The position numbers were made by a program, and so were the translations under genes. DNA of 15,479 nucleotides from assembly GCA_020433785.1 (NCBI GenBank), contig JAGRCC010000517.1, forward strand, positions 1 to 15,479, written 5' to 3'. The stretch is from Anaerolineae bacterium (GTDB taxonomy: Bacteria; Chloroflexota; Anaerolineae; 4572-78; J111). The notes under the pieces are model-generated. The model saw nothing but the letters and a program-made list of their open reading frames with translations. It searched no databases and had not been told where the DNA came from. Of the stretch, positions 15,333 through 15,479 are shown one piece after another. Numbering within the stretch: position 1 is the first letter of the stretch; each line of letters opens with the position of its first letter.

Positions 15333-15479
15333 TTACTGGCCATATCGCGCCAGCACCCGATCAACGCTGGCGCCGTAACCGTGACCAAAGAGGTTGAGAT
15401 GATTGAGGAGATGATAGAGGTTGTATAAATCCTTGCGCTCATTGTAACCCGGCTCGAGCGGCCAACTGTCATTATAGGC
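15333..15479 (-). CDS. C-terminal end of a fructosamine-kinase-like protein, partial
   Basis: The last 48 codons, ending in TAA at 15335-15333, read SWPLEPGYNERKDLYNLYHL, then LLNHLNLFGHGYGASVDRVL. This is the typical end of fructosamine/ketosamine-3-kinase family proteins, which phosphorylate the sugar of glycated amines so that it falls off. The N-terminal and catalytic parts lie beyond the window. The gene converges on the AfsR-like gene with 50 bases between stops, where I see no convincing terminator hairpin. It is not an eCIS gene and probably marks the border of the locus. Confidence 0.75.
   Translation of the reverse strand, partial: AYNDSWPLEPGYNERKDLYNLYHLLNHLNLFGHGYGASVDRVLARYGQ

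Overview
The window carries most of an extracellular contractile injection system (eCIS, the phage-tail-like family of Afp, PVC and MAC) on the minus strand. A two-gene regulatory module of the SARP/AfsR (BTAD) type sits at its upstream end, and the end of an unrelated gene lies at the right edge. Protein style (BTAD regulators, the short RIW...WRG protein, a fructosamine-kinase-like end) and mid-range base composition fit a Chloroflexota bacterium such as an Anaerolineae relative. No rRNA or marker gene is present, so this is an inference from family resemblance.

Layout, read in the direction of transcription (high to low coordinates). A 74-residue conserved small protein (10825-10601) overlaps by one base a 725-residue AAA+ ATPase (to 8424). 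Then follow the DUF4255 cap/terminator protein (8407-7493), the contractile sheath (7404-6175), the inner tube (6144-5725), a tail assembly chaperone (5711-5340), a DUF6760/P2 GpE'-like short frame (to 5191), a DUF4157 protein with an HExxH motif (5154-4054), a LysM tube-adaptor/hub protein (4048-3419), the VgrG/gpD-gp5-like spike (3409-1814), a PAAR-like tip (1805-1446), a gp25-like baseplate wedge (1432-1043) and a baseplate J-like protein that runs off the left edge (1031-1). Gaps are mostly below 40 bases, so this reads as one operon. Tail fibre, tape measure and further baseplate genes would be expected beyond the left edge.

Regulation. A short SARP-like activator (12072-11131, minus) lies directly upstream of the eCIS operon. 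A large SARP-NB-ARC-TPR regulator of the AfsR type (12202-15282, plus) diverges from it. Between the short activator and the operon are four copies of RTRAGAC placed exactly on an 11-base grid (11112, 11090, 11079, 11068 on the minus strand). A second 11-base-periodic repeat array lies in the divergent promoter region, where the last repeat is 8 bases from a TATAGT -10 box. Heptamers at 11- or 22-base spacing, 8 bases from the -10, are the known recognition pattern of SARP activators, so the sequence suggests a dedicated SARP circuit controlling this particle.

The other notable point is the chaperone/DUF6760 junction. The second frame has no ATG, lies in the -1 frame relative to the chaperone, and opens just before the chaperone stop. 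This is the arrangement by which phages such as P2 make E+E' by programmed -1 frameshifting.

To the right, after the AfsR-like gene, only a 50-base gap and the last 48 codons of a convergent fructosamine-kinase-like gene remain, marking the border of the locus.
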